Source: Methanoculleus sp. UBA303
Lineage (GTDB): Archaea; Halobacteriota; Methanomicrobia; Methanomicrobiales; Methanoculleaceae
Assembly (NCBI GenBank): GCA_002501655.1
Contig: DANY01000014.1
Coordinates: 1 to 59,315, forward strand
Reading direction: 5' to 3'
DNA: 59,315 bases
Below the pieces are notes generated by a model, which searched no databases, was not told where the DNA came from, and saw only the letters and a list, made by a program, of their open reading frames with translations. The translations under genes and the position numbers were made by a program. This document shows positions 34,848 through 42,923 of this stretch, in pieces (positions within the stretch are counted from its first letter, which is position 1; each line of letters begins with the position of its first letter).

Positions 34848-34878
34848 GAGATATCCAGACACAGAAGATGGTAGTTAA
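34798..34878 (+). pseudogene. HEPN stump, copy C
   Basis: ATG 34798 opens PGDLLLYLEDVWQNIERYPDTEDG then TAA: the first ten codons match the HEPN genes of copies B and D, then the gene is truncated and lost. Confidence 0.6.
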
Positions 34879-35017
34879 TATAGTCCCAATCCAAAAAAGG
34901 TAATTAAGTGCTGGAACGGCCGTAGAGGAGAGACACAGGCGGCATATACGGACAGAACTGTTCCGCCTTTCCCCTCCTCTCCGTTATCCGCTGCACTGCT
35001 TCTCTTGAGGTTACGCT

Positions 35018-35668
35018 ATGGATGCTACGACAACAACCCTCGCTCAACTCGAATCACACCTCTGGGAAGCCGCAAACATCCTGCGTGGGCCTGTTGACGC
35101 AACTGACTTCAAGACCTACATCTTCCCGCTCCTCTTCTTCAAGCGAATCTCCGATGTGCATGATGCGGAGTATCAGGCAGCTCTTGCAGAATCTGGAGGC
35201 GATGAGGAATACGCTCGATTTCCACAGAACCACCGATTCCAGATTCCTCAGGAACGTCGTTGGAACGATGTCCGCACGGTAACGACAAACGTCGGGCAGG
35301 TCCTCCAGAAAGCGATGCGCTGTATTGAAACAGCCAACCCAGAAACCCTCTACGGCATCTTCGGCGACGCACAGTGGACGAACAAAGACCGCCTCTCCGA
35401 TGCTCTGTTGCGCGACCTTATCGAGCGGATTGTCGGGGCTTACGAAGCGTTTTCGGACGAACAGGGGTTTGCAGGTGTGACGGCACCGGAGGAGATCCAT
35501 GCTCGGGACGGGAACCTTAGCATCCCGTTCTACGTCACGAACGGTGTATCCGCCGAAGGCGGCGGAGGCGTGCCTGCATATCCGGATCTGGCAGAGACTC
35601 TTTCGTCCTGGCTTGAAAGTGCCGTCGGTCGCTGGATACCCTTTTCGAGGTCGGCCGATGAACCATAA
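35018..35668 (+). pseudogene. hsdM: Type I methyltransferase HsdM with large internal deletion
   Basis: Residues 1-140 are a normal HsdM N-terminus (TTTLAQLESHLWEAANILRGPVDATDFKTYIFPLLFFKRISDV, then QERRWNDVRTVTTNVGQVLQKAM). The frame then jumps to a C-terminal part (GAYEAFSDEQGFAGVTAPEEIHARDGNLSIPFYV...LAETLSSWLESA). The central SAM-binding and NPPF catalytic domain is missing, so it cannot methylate. The frame stays open across the join. It lies just before a DUF4062 gene, the usual place in some type I operons. No hsdS or hsdR is in the window. Confidence 0.8.
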
Positions 35669-37199
35669 ACAACATGTCTTCGTCAGTTCGGTGCAGAAGG
35701 AGCTCGAGGATGAACGGGTCGTTACTCAAAACTTGTTGAACACGGACCCGTTTCTTTCGGGACACTGTACGCCGGTGCTGTACGAGTTCGAGCCTGCGTC
35801 ACCGGACCGAGACCTCGAAGGATGCCTCAAGGCACTGGATGCAAGTCAGGTATACCTGCTCATCGTAGGATCGCGGTCCGGCAGAGAGATTGACGATATC
35901 TCTGTTACGCATCTGGAATATCGACACGCAAAGGAGAGAAAACTGCCAATCCTCATATTCATCAAAGGGGACCGAGGCGTACACCGTGATGCCGGCACCG
36001 GTCGTCTGTTAGAGGAGATCGATGCTGACGGATATAAATACAAACGCTTCGGCAACGTCATTGATCTTCAAAAAGAGGTCCGCGTTGCGCTTGTAAAAGT
36101 GCTCGAAGAATGCTTTGGGATAGCCCCGTCGTCGGACGAAAATGAGATTGCACAGCAGACCATCGAGGCTACATCTCCCTTTGAATCGCACCTGATGAGA
36201 CGAGCCCGCTGGATGGACCTCGATCACGACATCGCCCGACAGATGATCGCTGCAGCGGAGGGGCGTGATCCCGCAATGGTTTCTATGCCCGATCTCCTCA
36301 CCGCCGCTTCACTCCGTGGTTTGGTTTGGCGCGACCCGGAGAGTGGGGAACATTTTGCCACGGCTGCCGGTGTTGTCCTGCTGGCGAAGGATCCTTCCGG
36401 GGTCTTTCCCCAGTGCCGCATCCTTGCCGATGCCTACCGCAGCACCGAACCGGACGGCGATCCTCGCGATCACGAGGATATCCGCGCCCCGATGCCAGTG
36501 GCAATCGACCGCGCCATTGCCTTTATCGACCGCAACACCCGGCACCCGATGACGGTTGTGGGCCTCAATCGCGTCCGTCTTGATGAATATCCCGTCGAGG
36601 CGTTGAGGGAGGCCATGGTCAATGCCGTGGCGCATCGCCAGTATGAGGATGCAGGGAGGAAGATCATGCTCGAAGTATTCTTTGATCGCGTGGTCGTCTC
36701 CAGCCCGGGTCTGCCCCCCGCCCCGATCACGCTTACCAGTCTCCGGACAGGGAGGTATCGGCCGTGTTCGCGCAACCCGGTGATCGCCCAGTGTCTCTCG
36801 TACTTCCACCGGATCGAGGAGCGCGGTAGCGGATTTCGTCGTATGCGGGAGCAGATGCTCAACCACGGCCTGAATCAACCGCTTTTCGGCACCGATACCG
36901 GCTACTTCCAGGTGATCTTTCCTGGACCTGCCGATGATCTCGATCGCCTTCGCGTTCCGGCTTTTGCCTCGGGTGTTCTCGTCACCCCGGCGATCGAGGC
37001 CCAACTCAATGAACGGCAGAGGAAGATGGTTGCGCTGCTCGCGACCGGGGAGACGCTGACCAGCCGCAGGTGCGAGGAGGAATTCGGCGTCACCAGGGAC
37101 ACGGCAACGCGGGATTTTGGTCTGTTGATGAAATTGGGGCTGGCCGTCCGGAAGGGCCGGGGGCGCTCGACTGGCTACGTTCTGGCGGAGAGAAAATGA
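35658..37199 (+). CDS. DUF4062 protein with HATPase-like domain and wHTH
   Basis: Start ATG 35658, inside the end of the hsdM remnant; 513 residues. Residues 4-110 are DUF4062 (HVFVSSVQKELEDERVV...LDASQVYLLIVGSRSG...THLEYRHAKERKLPILIFIKGD), a Rossmann-like fold seen in defence and signalling proteins. About 320-420 is a GHKL/HATPase_c_4 region (EYPVEALREAMVNAVAHRQYEDAG...RIEERGSGFRRMREQM). The end is a winged helix. Such genes are often embedded in type I restriction operons; a defence effector or regulator role is inferred. Confidence 0.8.
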   Translation: MNHKQHVFVSSVQKELEDERVVTQNLLNTDPFLSGHCTPVLYEFEPASPDRDLEGCLKALDASQVYLLIVGSRSGREIDDISVTHLEYRHAKERKLPILIFIKGDRGVHRDAGTGRLLEEIDADGYKYKRFGNVIDLQKEVRVALVKVLEECFGIAPSSDENEIAQQTIEATSPFESHLMRRARWMDLDHDIARQMIAAAEGRDPAMVSMPDLLTAASLRGLVWRDPESGEHFATAAGVVLLAKDPSGVFPQCRILADAYRSTEPDGDPRDHEDIRAPMPVAIDRAIAFIDRNTRHPMTVVGLNRVRLDEYPVEALREAMVNAVAHRQYEDAGRKIMLEVFFDRVVVSSPGLPPAPITLTSLRTGRYRPCSRNPVIAQCLSYFHRIEERGSGFRRMREQMLNHGLNQPLFGTDTGYFQVIFPGPADDLDRLRVPAFASGVLVTPAIEAQLNERQRKMVALLATGETLTSRRCEEEFGVTRDTATRDFGLLMKLGLAVRKGRGRSTGYVLAERK

Positions 37200-37239
37200 G
37201 AAACGAATCGTCAGATAATCGTCAGGCCAAAACCTGTAA

Positions 37240-37370
37240 TCGTCAGATGGATCGCCGCCGCCTTTCGGTGCCGGATCGTAGATAATTGTCTGGTGCGTCA
37301 CCGGTACCGTCAGGGCGCTGATGGCAGCCACGACCGCTATCAGGAGCACGATGGTGAAGGTGAGGGCGCG
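37240..37370 (-). pseudogene. Possible 5' fragment of a secreted or membrane protein
   Basis: On the minus strand the frame LLIAVVAAISALTVPVTHQTIIYDPAPKGGGDPSDD looks like a signal/membrane segment followed by the start of an extracellular domain. It then runs into the antisense of the DUF4062 gene, so only a short fragment can be real. Confidence 0.3.
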
Positions 37371-37479
37371 GAGAGATTGCCGTCATTTTAAGCCGGAACG
37401 GAGTGGCATGACCGGTCGTGACGGCATCTCTCGTTTCAGGTCGAATCCTGGCCGGGTGACCCTCCCGATATTCGACCGG

Positions 37480-37580
37480 ACGATTTAGCGAAACGCTTTT
37501 CCGACACTGTCTTGACGATTGAGACGCTGGGACGACTTTTCCCTATCATCCTGTCGGAGTATAACCCGGACTGGCCGGTC
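37480..37580 (+). pseudogene. GrpB-locus fragment
   Basis: GATTTAGCGAAACGCTTTTC (37483 onward) and then TLGRLFPIILSEYNPDWP match 40423-40452 and the start of the GrpB gene at 40527, with the sequence between them deleted. It is a scrambled partial duplicate. Confidence 0.6.
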
Positions 37581-37684
37581 CCATCCCCAATGCGAGCAGC
37601 CGGGCGATCTCGCGGACGGAGTAGCCGTCGCGGTAGTGCCCCTCCGGGAACCGGAGCAGCGTGAACAGGGTGCTCTCGGGTATC
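37575..37684 (-). pseudogene. wHTH fragment
   Basis: Minus-strand frame ESTLFTLLRFPEGHYRDGYSVREIARLLALG has the look of the N-terminal winged helix of wHTH-MNT proteins. It is cut on both sides by the GrpB fragment and the MNT promoter repeat. Confidence 0.4.
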
Positions 37685-37764
37685 GGAGGGTATAAGACGG
37701 TGGATGGAGTACTCAGGAGTAACGATGCATCCCCTTGCGCAGATCCGGCAGAACCTTCGCACCT

Positions 37765-37800
37765 GCGGTGCTCGAGCTCCTGCCCTTCGGCCAGTCGCAC
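37765..37800 (+). repeat. 36-base repeat core, copy 3
   Basis: GCGGTGCTCGAGCTCCTGCC...GGCCAGTCGCAC after codon 11 of MNT copy D, flanked by TCGCAC on both sides. Confidence 0.6.
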
Positions 37801-37943
37801 TCCACACCATCCGGGAGCGCTACGGTGTGGCCCGCATCGGCATCTCCGGGTCCGTGATGCAGAACGAGGAGACGCCGGCAAGCGACATCGACATCCTGGT
37901 GGAGTTCCGGGAGGGGGAGGAGACCTTCGACACCCGCAGCCTC

Positions 37944-37979
37944 GCGGTGCTCAAGCTCCTGCCCTGCAGCCAGTCGCAC
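37944..37979 (+). repeat. 36-base repeat core, copy 4
   Basis: GCGGTGCTCAAGCTCCTGCC...AGCCAGTCGCAC after the GEETFD codons of MNT copy D, the same insertion point as in copy B. Confidence 0.6.
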
Positions 37980-38093
37980 ACTTTATGGACCTCAAGTTCT
38001 ACGTTGAGGATCTCCTTGGACGAAGGACGGACCTCGTCATCGCCGATACCTTGAAGCCCCGGATCCGGGATGCCGTCCTCGGCGAGGTTGTTT

Positions 38094-38414
38094 ATGCCTG
38101 GGGATCTCCTGTTGTATCTTGAGGACATCCGCGACGCTGTTGCGTCCATCCGTTCCTATGTCGGGGACCGGACGTTCGAGGAGTTCGTGGAGGATCGCAT
38201 GCGCCTTGACGCCGTCGTGCTCCGGTTCATCACCATCGGGAAGGCGACGAAACAGATTCCCCCGAGCGTCACCGCCCGCCACCCGGAGATCGAGGCCGGG
38301 CTCCGGGAGATCAGCGTTCACTCCTATTCTGCGGTGAAATCGACGATCCTCCGGACCAAACTCGGGCCCCTGGAGGACGCGGTGGAGGGGATGATCCAAG
38401 AAGAGGGGCGGTAA
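38094..38414 (+). CDS. HEPN (HepT/DUF86-type) protein, copy D
   Basis: An uninterrupted frame of 106 residues: PGDLLLYLEDIRDAVASIRSYVGDRTFEEFVEDRMRLDAVVLRFITIGKATKQIPPSVTARHPEIEAGLREISVHSY, keeping the R-x4-H RNase motif (REISVH). Against copy B two in-frame gaps of four codons each are seen: WRKI before AGLR, and WDII before RTKLGP. These fall in and near the active-site helices, so activity is uncertain. Its MNT partner is broken, which would free the toxin if it were active. Confidence 0.72.
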   Translation: MPGDLLLYLEDIRDAVASIRSYVGDRTFEEFVEDRMRLDAVVLRFITIGKATKQIPPSVTARHPEIEAGLREISVHSYSAVKSTILRTKLGPLEDAVEGMIQEEGR

Positions 38415-38587
38415 GGGGGGTGCCTCCGCATCGTAACTGGCTCCCCTATTGAAAAGCCACTTCGGTTTACCGTCGGAAGAACGGGGCGGCAGTGGCAGCT
38501 CCCACCGTGCGCCCCTGTTTAGCAACCATCCGCTTGCACGGATTTTGATTAATGCATACACTTCAGGAGTATGGCCCTTGTCGTCGG

Positions 38588-39727
38588 CTATTCTTCTCCC
38601 GTCTTCGGTGATTTCACCGTATTTATGTCATATCGCATCTCCAGTTGTTCCCGCGCAACAGAGATTGCTGCCTTCAGCCTCTCCTCCAGCACGACCTTGG
38701 GCGGCAACTCGGTCAGGTATTCCGCCACGCGGATCCCGCTTCTGCCGAGTTGGAGCAGTTCGATGTGCTCCGCGGACTTTCCAGCGCACAGGATCAAGCC
38801 CATCGGGGCCTCTTCTTCAGACCGCCGCTCATATCGGTCGAGCCAGCGCAGGTACAGTTCCATCTGACCTTTATCGGCTGCCTGAAACTTCCCGATCTTC
38901 AGATCGATTGCCACCAGCCGGCGCAGCCCGCGGTGGTAGAAGAGCAGGTCGATGTAATAATCCTCCCCATCGATGATAATCCGCTTCTGACGCGCGATAA
39001 ATGCAAACCCGGCTCCGAGCTCCAGCAGGAACCGCTCGAGTTCCCGGAGGATCGCTGTCTCGAGGTCCCGTTCGCTGTAGGTGTCGGCAAGCCCGAGGAA
39101 ATCGAGCAGGTACGGATCCCGAAAGACCAGGTCCGGCGTGACACGGCCTTCCTCTCGCAGCACGGCAAGTTCCTGACGGGCAAGTTCTTCGGGTTTTCGG
39201 GAGAGAGCGGTGCGTTCGAACAGCATTCCCTGGATCTGGGAGTGAAGCTCCCGCACGCTCCAGCGTTCGATCCGGCACATCTGAACATAGAATTCACGGG
39301 CAACGACGTCCTCGATCTGGAGAAGTTCTACGAAATGGGACCAGCTCAATTCTTTCGACACTGTCGAGACAATTTCTTCGGATGGGAACTGCGCTGCAAA
39401 ACGGATCATCCGGGTCAGATTCGGCTGGCTGTATCCGGGACCGTACTCTGCTATCAATTCTTTCGACAGCGTCGAAAGAATTCTCTTACCGTATGGTGCT
39501 CGTTCTTCCTTGAGAATATCCCTGCCGATTCGATCGCCGATATGCCAGTACAGCAGGACCAGTTCGACGTTTACTGCAGTCGCAGCACGGCCTTTGGCTG
39601 CCCGGATCATGTCACGGAGTTCTGAAAGGAGGAAGGAGATGTCCTGTTCCGAAGAGTGAATCTCGCTAACCGGTTGCAGCGCTCTGTCCCCGGCGGGTGT
39701 ATCATGCCGTCTAGCCTTCCGTGTCAT
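38588..39727 (-). CDS. PDDEXK nuclease of DUF1016/YhcG type
   Basis: From ATG 39727 (379 residues). The N-terminal DUF1016 region reads ISFLLSELRDMIRAAKGRAATAVNVELVLLYWHIGDRIGRDIL...YGPGYSQPNLTRMIRFAAQFP, with SWSHFVELLQIED. The C-terminal nuclease shows GAGFAFIARQKRIIIDGEDYYIDLLFYHRGLRRLVAIDLKIGKFQAADKGQMELYLRWLD, where D in YIDLLFY, and D-x-K in AIDLKIG, form the PD-(D/E)xK site. Such proteins may be defence-linked or transposon-linked nucleases; the exact substrate is unknown. The gene is intact. Confidence 0.88.
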   Translation of the reverse strand: MTRKARRHDTPAGDRALQPVSEIHSSEQDISFLLSELRDMIRAAKGRAATAVNVELVLLYWHIGDRIGRDILKEERAPYGKRILSTLSKELIAEYGPGYSQPNLTRMIRFAAQFPSEEIVSTVSKELSWSHFVELLQIEDVVAREFYVQMCRIERWSVRELHSQIQGMLFERTALSRKPEELARQELAVLREEGRVTPDLVFRDPYLLDFLGLADTYSERDLETAILRELERFLLELGAGFAFIARQKRIIIDGEDYYIDLLFYHRGLRRLVAIDLKIGKFQAADKGQMELYLRWLDRYERRSEEEAPMGLILCAGKSAEHIELLQLGRSGIRVAEYLTELPPKVVLEERLKAAISVAREQLEMRYDINTVKSPKTGEE

Positions 39728-39893
39728 CTGCGATCGATCTCCTGGATATTCTCCATGCCGATGTGCGTGTATGGGCCGTCCATTGCGGAGGATATACTCT
39801 GGAGAATAGTAAATGCGAAAGAGCACGGAAAAAGATAGTGATCCGACCACGCGTGATGCGGGACTGTCCGGCCACGGTGGCAGGATGCGAGCT

Positions 39894-39943
39894 CCCGGGT
39901 ATCGGAGGGTATAGGACGGTGGATGGAGTACTCAGGTGTAACG
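39894..39943 (+). promoter_or_regulatory. Conserved promoter of MNT loci (copy E)
   Basis: GGGTATCGGAGGGTATAGGAC...GAGTACTCAGGTGTAACG, matching the other copies with few changes. Confidence 0.45.
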
Positions 39944-40105
39944 ATGCATCCCCTTGCCCGGATCCGGCAGAACCTCTGTACTATCCGGGAGCGCTACGGC
40001 GTGGCCCGTATCGGCATCTCCGGGTCTGTGGGAGACGCCCGTAGGCGATATCGACATCCTGGTGAAGTTCCGGGAAGGGGACCTTCTACTCGAAGCCTGA
40101 TGGCT
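39944..40105 (+). pseudogene. MNT nucleotidyltransferase, copy E, decayed
   Basis: MHPLARIRQNLCTIRERYGVARIGISGSVG, then about 12 bases are lost and, in another frame, ETPVGDIDILVKFREGD followed by decay. The DxD motif is visible but the rest of the domain is missing, and no HEPN gene follows. Confidence 0.65.
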
Positions 40106-40159
40106 TCTTACGCTCCGCACTGCACCTGTCCTTTGTGCTTTGCCCGGATCGACCGTTCG

Positions 40160-40460
40160 ATACTCTCTGTAGCTGAAGGGCTGCGGCTGTTTGAGGTGCT
40201 GAATGATGTTGTCGTTCCTGAGGGGCGGAGGTCACGTGCCGGGGTTGCGGCGGTACCGGTTGTCAGCATAGGGGCCCAAAAGAGTACAGAAGTAAGGCCG
40301 GGAATGTGGGACAACCTAATGCGTTGATGCTGAGAAGTGCCTCAAAGTTGTATAAACCCCGAAAGCAACGGAAGAAAGACGGGATCGGACTCGTGGAGAA
40401 GCAGAGCAAAGCAGTCCGGATTGATTTAACGAAACGTTTTTCCGACATTGTCGGGAAAAA
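40160..40460 (+). repeat. Degenerate duplicate of 41205-41500
   Basis: GLRLFEVLNDVVVPEGRRSRAGVAAVPVVS here and GLRLFEVLDDVAIPKG...RAGVAGTSIS at 41215 onward are related. Further on, TATAAACCCCGAAAGCAACG and TATAGACCCTGGAAAGGCAC share order and about 100 bases of similarity, ending GGATTGATTTAACGAAACG and GGATTGGTTTAACCAAACT. The two segments bracket the GrpB gene. Confidence 0.5.
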
Positions 40461-40526
40461 TTACCGTAAGCGCAGGTTCCATGGTGCCTTACCGCGTATG
40501 CCTCGTTAGATTGCAATACTCGGGTG

Positions 40527-41108
40527 ATGAACTTGGTAAAACCGCTGAATGAAATGAGTCTTGAAGAACTGGGACGACTTTTCCCTATCATCCTGTCGGA
40601 GTATAACCCGGATTGGCCGGCGATATATTCCACTGAAAAGGAACTTATCGAACACGCTGTCGGCAGGCACCACATCAAACGGATCTCGCATTACGGCAGC
40701 ACCTCCATCCCCGGGATCATCGCAAAGCCGACAATCGATATCCTGCTCGAAGTGAGCGACAATTGCGACAATGAGGAGTTGATTCGCAATTTGGTGGACA
40801 TCGGGTACCTCTACGACCCCCAGCCACGCGATCCGCCGCCTCACATGATGTTCATGAAGGGGTATACGCCGGAAGGGTTTGTGGGACAGACCTACCATAT
40901 CCACGTCCGCTATGGCGGCGACTGGGATGAGCTGTATTTCCGGGATTATCTTATTCTCCATCCTGATGCTGCGGAGGAATATAGCAAACTGAAACGCCGT
41001 CTCAAAGAAGAGTATCCGTTCGACCGCGAGGCCTATACACAGGGAAAGACGGCATTCATACGGTCCGTTGTAAAGGAAGCACGGAATGAACCGGGCAGAA
41101 TTGAGTGA
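40527..41108 (+). CDS. GrpB family protein (nucleotidyltransferase fold)
   Basis: ATG 40527 (or GTG 40524) gives 193 residues. Motifs: LFPIILSEYNPDWPAIYSTEKELI, then HHIKRISHYGSTSIPGIIAKPTIDILLEV, which is the GrpB signature HxGSTSIPG...KPxIDI, then FVGQTYHIHVRYGGDWDELYFRDYL. GrpB/YqkA proteins have a nucleotidyltransferase fold; the reaction is unknown for most. Its neighbour is a small wHTH protein, overlapping, possibly a regulator. A fragment of its start is duplicated at 37521. Confidence 0.86.
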   Translation: MNLVKPLNEMSLEELGRLFPIILSEYNPDWPAIYSTEKELIEHAVGRHHIKRISHYGSTSIPGIIAKPTIDILLEVSDNCDNEELIRNLVDIGYLYDPQPRDPPPHMMFMKGYTPEGFVGQTYHIHVRYGGDWDELYFRDYLILHPDAAEEYSKLKRRLKEEYPFDREAYTQGKTAFIRSVVKEARNEPGRIE

Positions 41109-41481
41109 TTGTACCATCGGCCCGGTGCTGAAGGGTCTTGTCGACAGCGGGCTTCTAACGAGGGAGGTTGCCAGGTTCGAGAATAAATGGAAGATGTTTT
41201 ACAAACCGACCGGTCTGGGGTTGCGGCTGTTTGAGGTGCTAGACGATGTCGCCATTCCAAAGGGGCGGGGGCCTCCGGAGCCGCGGGCAGGGGTTGCGGG
41301 GACCTCAATCTCCGGCGCAGGCGCGGGAAGGAACGCAGGAATCCGCGGAAAGTGCGCTAGGCAACCTGATACGCCGGCCTTGAGGTGTGCTGCAAATACG
41401 TATAGACCCTGGAAAGGCACGAGAGAGAAACGAGACCGGACCTCCAAGAAGGGTAGAGTAAAACGTTCTGGATTGGTTTAA
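41086..41481 (+). CDS. Winged-helix protein with degenerate tail
   Basis: Overlaps the end of the GrpB gene. Residues 1-60 (MNRAELSDCTIGPVLKGLVDSGLLTREVARFENKWKMFYKPTGLGLRLFEVLDDVAIPKG) are a typical MarR/wHTH unit. The remaining 70 residues (GRGPPEPRAGVAGTSISGAGAGR...) are low complexity and similar to the decayed copy at 40160-40460, so the real protein may end near residue 62 and the tail may be read-through caused by loss of a stop. It probably binds DNA; no target is known. Confidence 0.55.
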   Translation: MNRAELSDCTIGPVLKGLVDSGLLTREVARFENKWKMFYKPTGLGLRLFEVLDDVAIPKGRGPPEPRAGVAGTSISGAGAGRNAGIRGKCARQPDTPALRCAANTYRPWKGTREKRDRTSKKGRVKRSGLV

Positions 41482-41543
41482 CCAAACTGCCAATCTCGAT
41501 CTTTACGCAGTATATGCAAAATCCAACCCCGCTTGACCTTGGT

Positions 41544-42923
41544 CTACCCTGTTACTCCCGGGACAGCGGGTCTCGTGACCTCCTCTTCTCGGCTCCCTGC
41601 TCCAACGATCACACGCATCGCCTCGGCCAGCGATCTCCGGAATGCTGCCCAGCCTTCGTCTGTGTTCAGGTTTTCCGAGAGGTGGACTGAGCAGATGTAG
41701 AGCGGTATAGTGCGCATTGAGCCATCTTTGTCTGTGTAAGCAAAGAGAAATGTGCCATATTCTACGGCTTCGGTTTCAGGATAAAGGAGCATGGCGCCGG
41801 ACGCATGGAGTTTGGTGACGTAGGCATACATCTGATACATGTCGGGCTGCTTGACTTCGAATCGGGGATCATCGAAGTTGAGCAACTTGTACTTTGTGTC
41901 GATGATAGCCGTGGCAGCACCATCCCGTATAGTGATATCTGGTATGAGCCTGAATGCTTTTCTTCCGGTGGTGGCATTCTCTGCCAGATGCCCTATCGGC
42001 TCCTGTGGTTGGACCTCCACTTGCTTTCCGAAGAAGTAGACAGGGTCGTCCAGCAACACCTGGGCGACGAACTCCTCAAAGAGCCTCTCCATCGGGAGCA
42101 AGAGGGAGAACGTTTCTGCATGGGATGCCCGAAGCGTGAGAGTAGAATGCGCAAGAAATATCCGGCAAACTCGGATGAACGGCTCGAACCGCTGGTTCAG
42201 TCGGGTGAACCGGATCCGGTCGACCTCGGTAAGGGTCACCGGTGTGAGACTGACGGGTTCAAGCACGTTGTTAATATATTTGAGGAGCCGGAAGTTCTCG
42301 GAACTTCTTACCATCCGAGACATGAGGTGGCAGGTGTATTTGAGCGTCCTGTTCAAGGTGTTGTCTCTGGAAAATTCATGAAAGATGCAGGGGACAATGT
42401 GAAGTTTGGCAGGATTTGTGTAACGCCGTGTGTCAATCCGCTCCCGGACGAAATGTAGTTCTTCGCTTCTTCTAACGTACTCCCGGACTTGGTTCGATTT
42501 GATGGGCTCAGCGAGGTTCTTCGCGAATAGCCAGACAAAGACCTCAAAGAATTCAAACTCCTCGGTGTCGAGATCTGCCGTATCAATCTCGGTGATCGGG
42601 AGTGATTCGGTGTAGGAGAGCATCTTGAGGACGTTGCCGGCGATGACAGATTTATGAGCTTCATACCTGTCATTCTTGAAGAGTTTGGGAAGAATCTGGA
42701 TCGTGAGATCTCCAACCCTGACTACGCCGATGTAGTTCAGGGGTTTGAGCGTTTTCCGGCCGATATCAAGGAAGTATTTCGTCCTGTTGAGACACTCGAG
42801 TTCCTGGAGGGTCTCCTCCGTTAAGTACAGCACATTCTCCGTTGCAGAGAATGAATCGGTCTCTGAGGCCGGTTCGTACCGGTAGGAGACATACTCAAAG
42901 AGTGTCGCAACCGTCTTGCTCAC
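41544..42923 (-). CDS. mcrC: McrC nuclease subunit of type IV restriction system
   Basis: The GTG start at 42923 overlaps the McrB stop by four bases (GTGA) and is preferred over ATG 42974. The 459-residue protein has the McrC N-terminal region (SKTVATLFEYVSYRYEP...LEVLYLTEETLQELECLN) and a PD-(D/E)xK nuclease core FRLIPDITIRDGAATAIIDTKYKLL (about 310-335) with D and D-x-K residues. McrC is the cutting subunit that pairs with McrB GTPase. It is intact. Confidence 0.9.
   Translation of the reverse strand: MSKTVATLFEYVSYRYEPASETDSFSATENVLYLTEETLQELECLNRTKYFLDIGRKTLKPLNYIGVVRVGDLTIQILPKLFKNDRYEAHKSVIAGNVLKMLSYTESLPITEIDTADLDTEEFEFFEVFVWLFAKNLAEPIKSNQVREYVRRSEELHFVRERIDTRRYTNPAKLHIVPCIFHEFSRDNTLNRTLKYTCHLMSRMVRSSENFRLLKYINNVLEPVSLTPVTLTEVDRIRFTRLNQRFEPFIRVCRIFLAHSTLTLRASHAETFSLLLPMERLFEEFVAQVLLDDPVYFFGKQVEVQPQEPIGHLAENATTGRKAFRLIPDITIRDGAATAIIDTKYKLLNFDDPRFEVKQPDMYQMYAYVTKLHASGAMLLYPETEAVEYGTFLFAYTDKDGSMRTIPLYICSVHLSENLNTDEGWAAFRRSLAEAMRVIVGAGSREEEVTRPAVPGVTG

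Larger units (their letters stand above)
37725..38122 (+). pseudogene. MNT nucleotidyltransferase, copy D, with two repeat insertions
   Basis: MHPLAQIRQNL, then a repeat insertion (core 37765-37800), then HTIRERYGVARIGISGSVMQNEETPASDIDILVEFREGEETFDTRSLAVL, then a second repeat copy (core 37944-37979), then in another frame MDLKFYVEDLLGRRTDLVIADTLKPRIRDAVLGEVVYA. The first insertion sits after the codon 11 region, the second after FD near codon 70 (codon 52-54 in the uninterrupted gene). The MNT motifs GS and DxD survive, but GF has become GI/SG. It is the only copy with both insertions. Confidence 0.75.

Noticed and set aside
36309..37349. Minus-strand 346-codon frame opposite the DUF4062 gene
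   Set aside because: Only its first about 40 codons lie outside the DUF4062 gene and look protein-like; the rest is antisense.
25590..40105. CRISPR array made of the repeated 36-base core
   Set aside because: Copies are thousands of bases apart, lie within genes, and have no regular spacers or cas genes.
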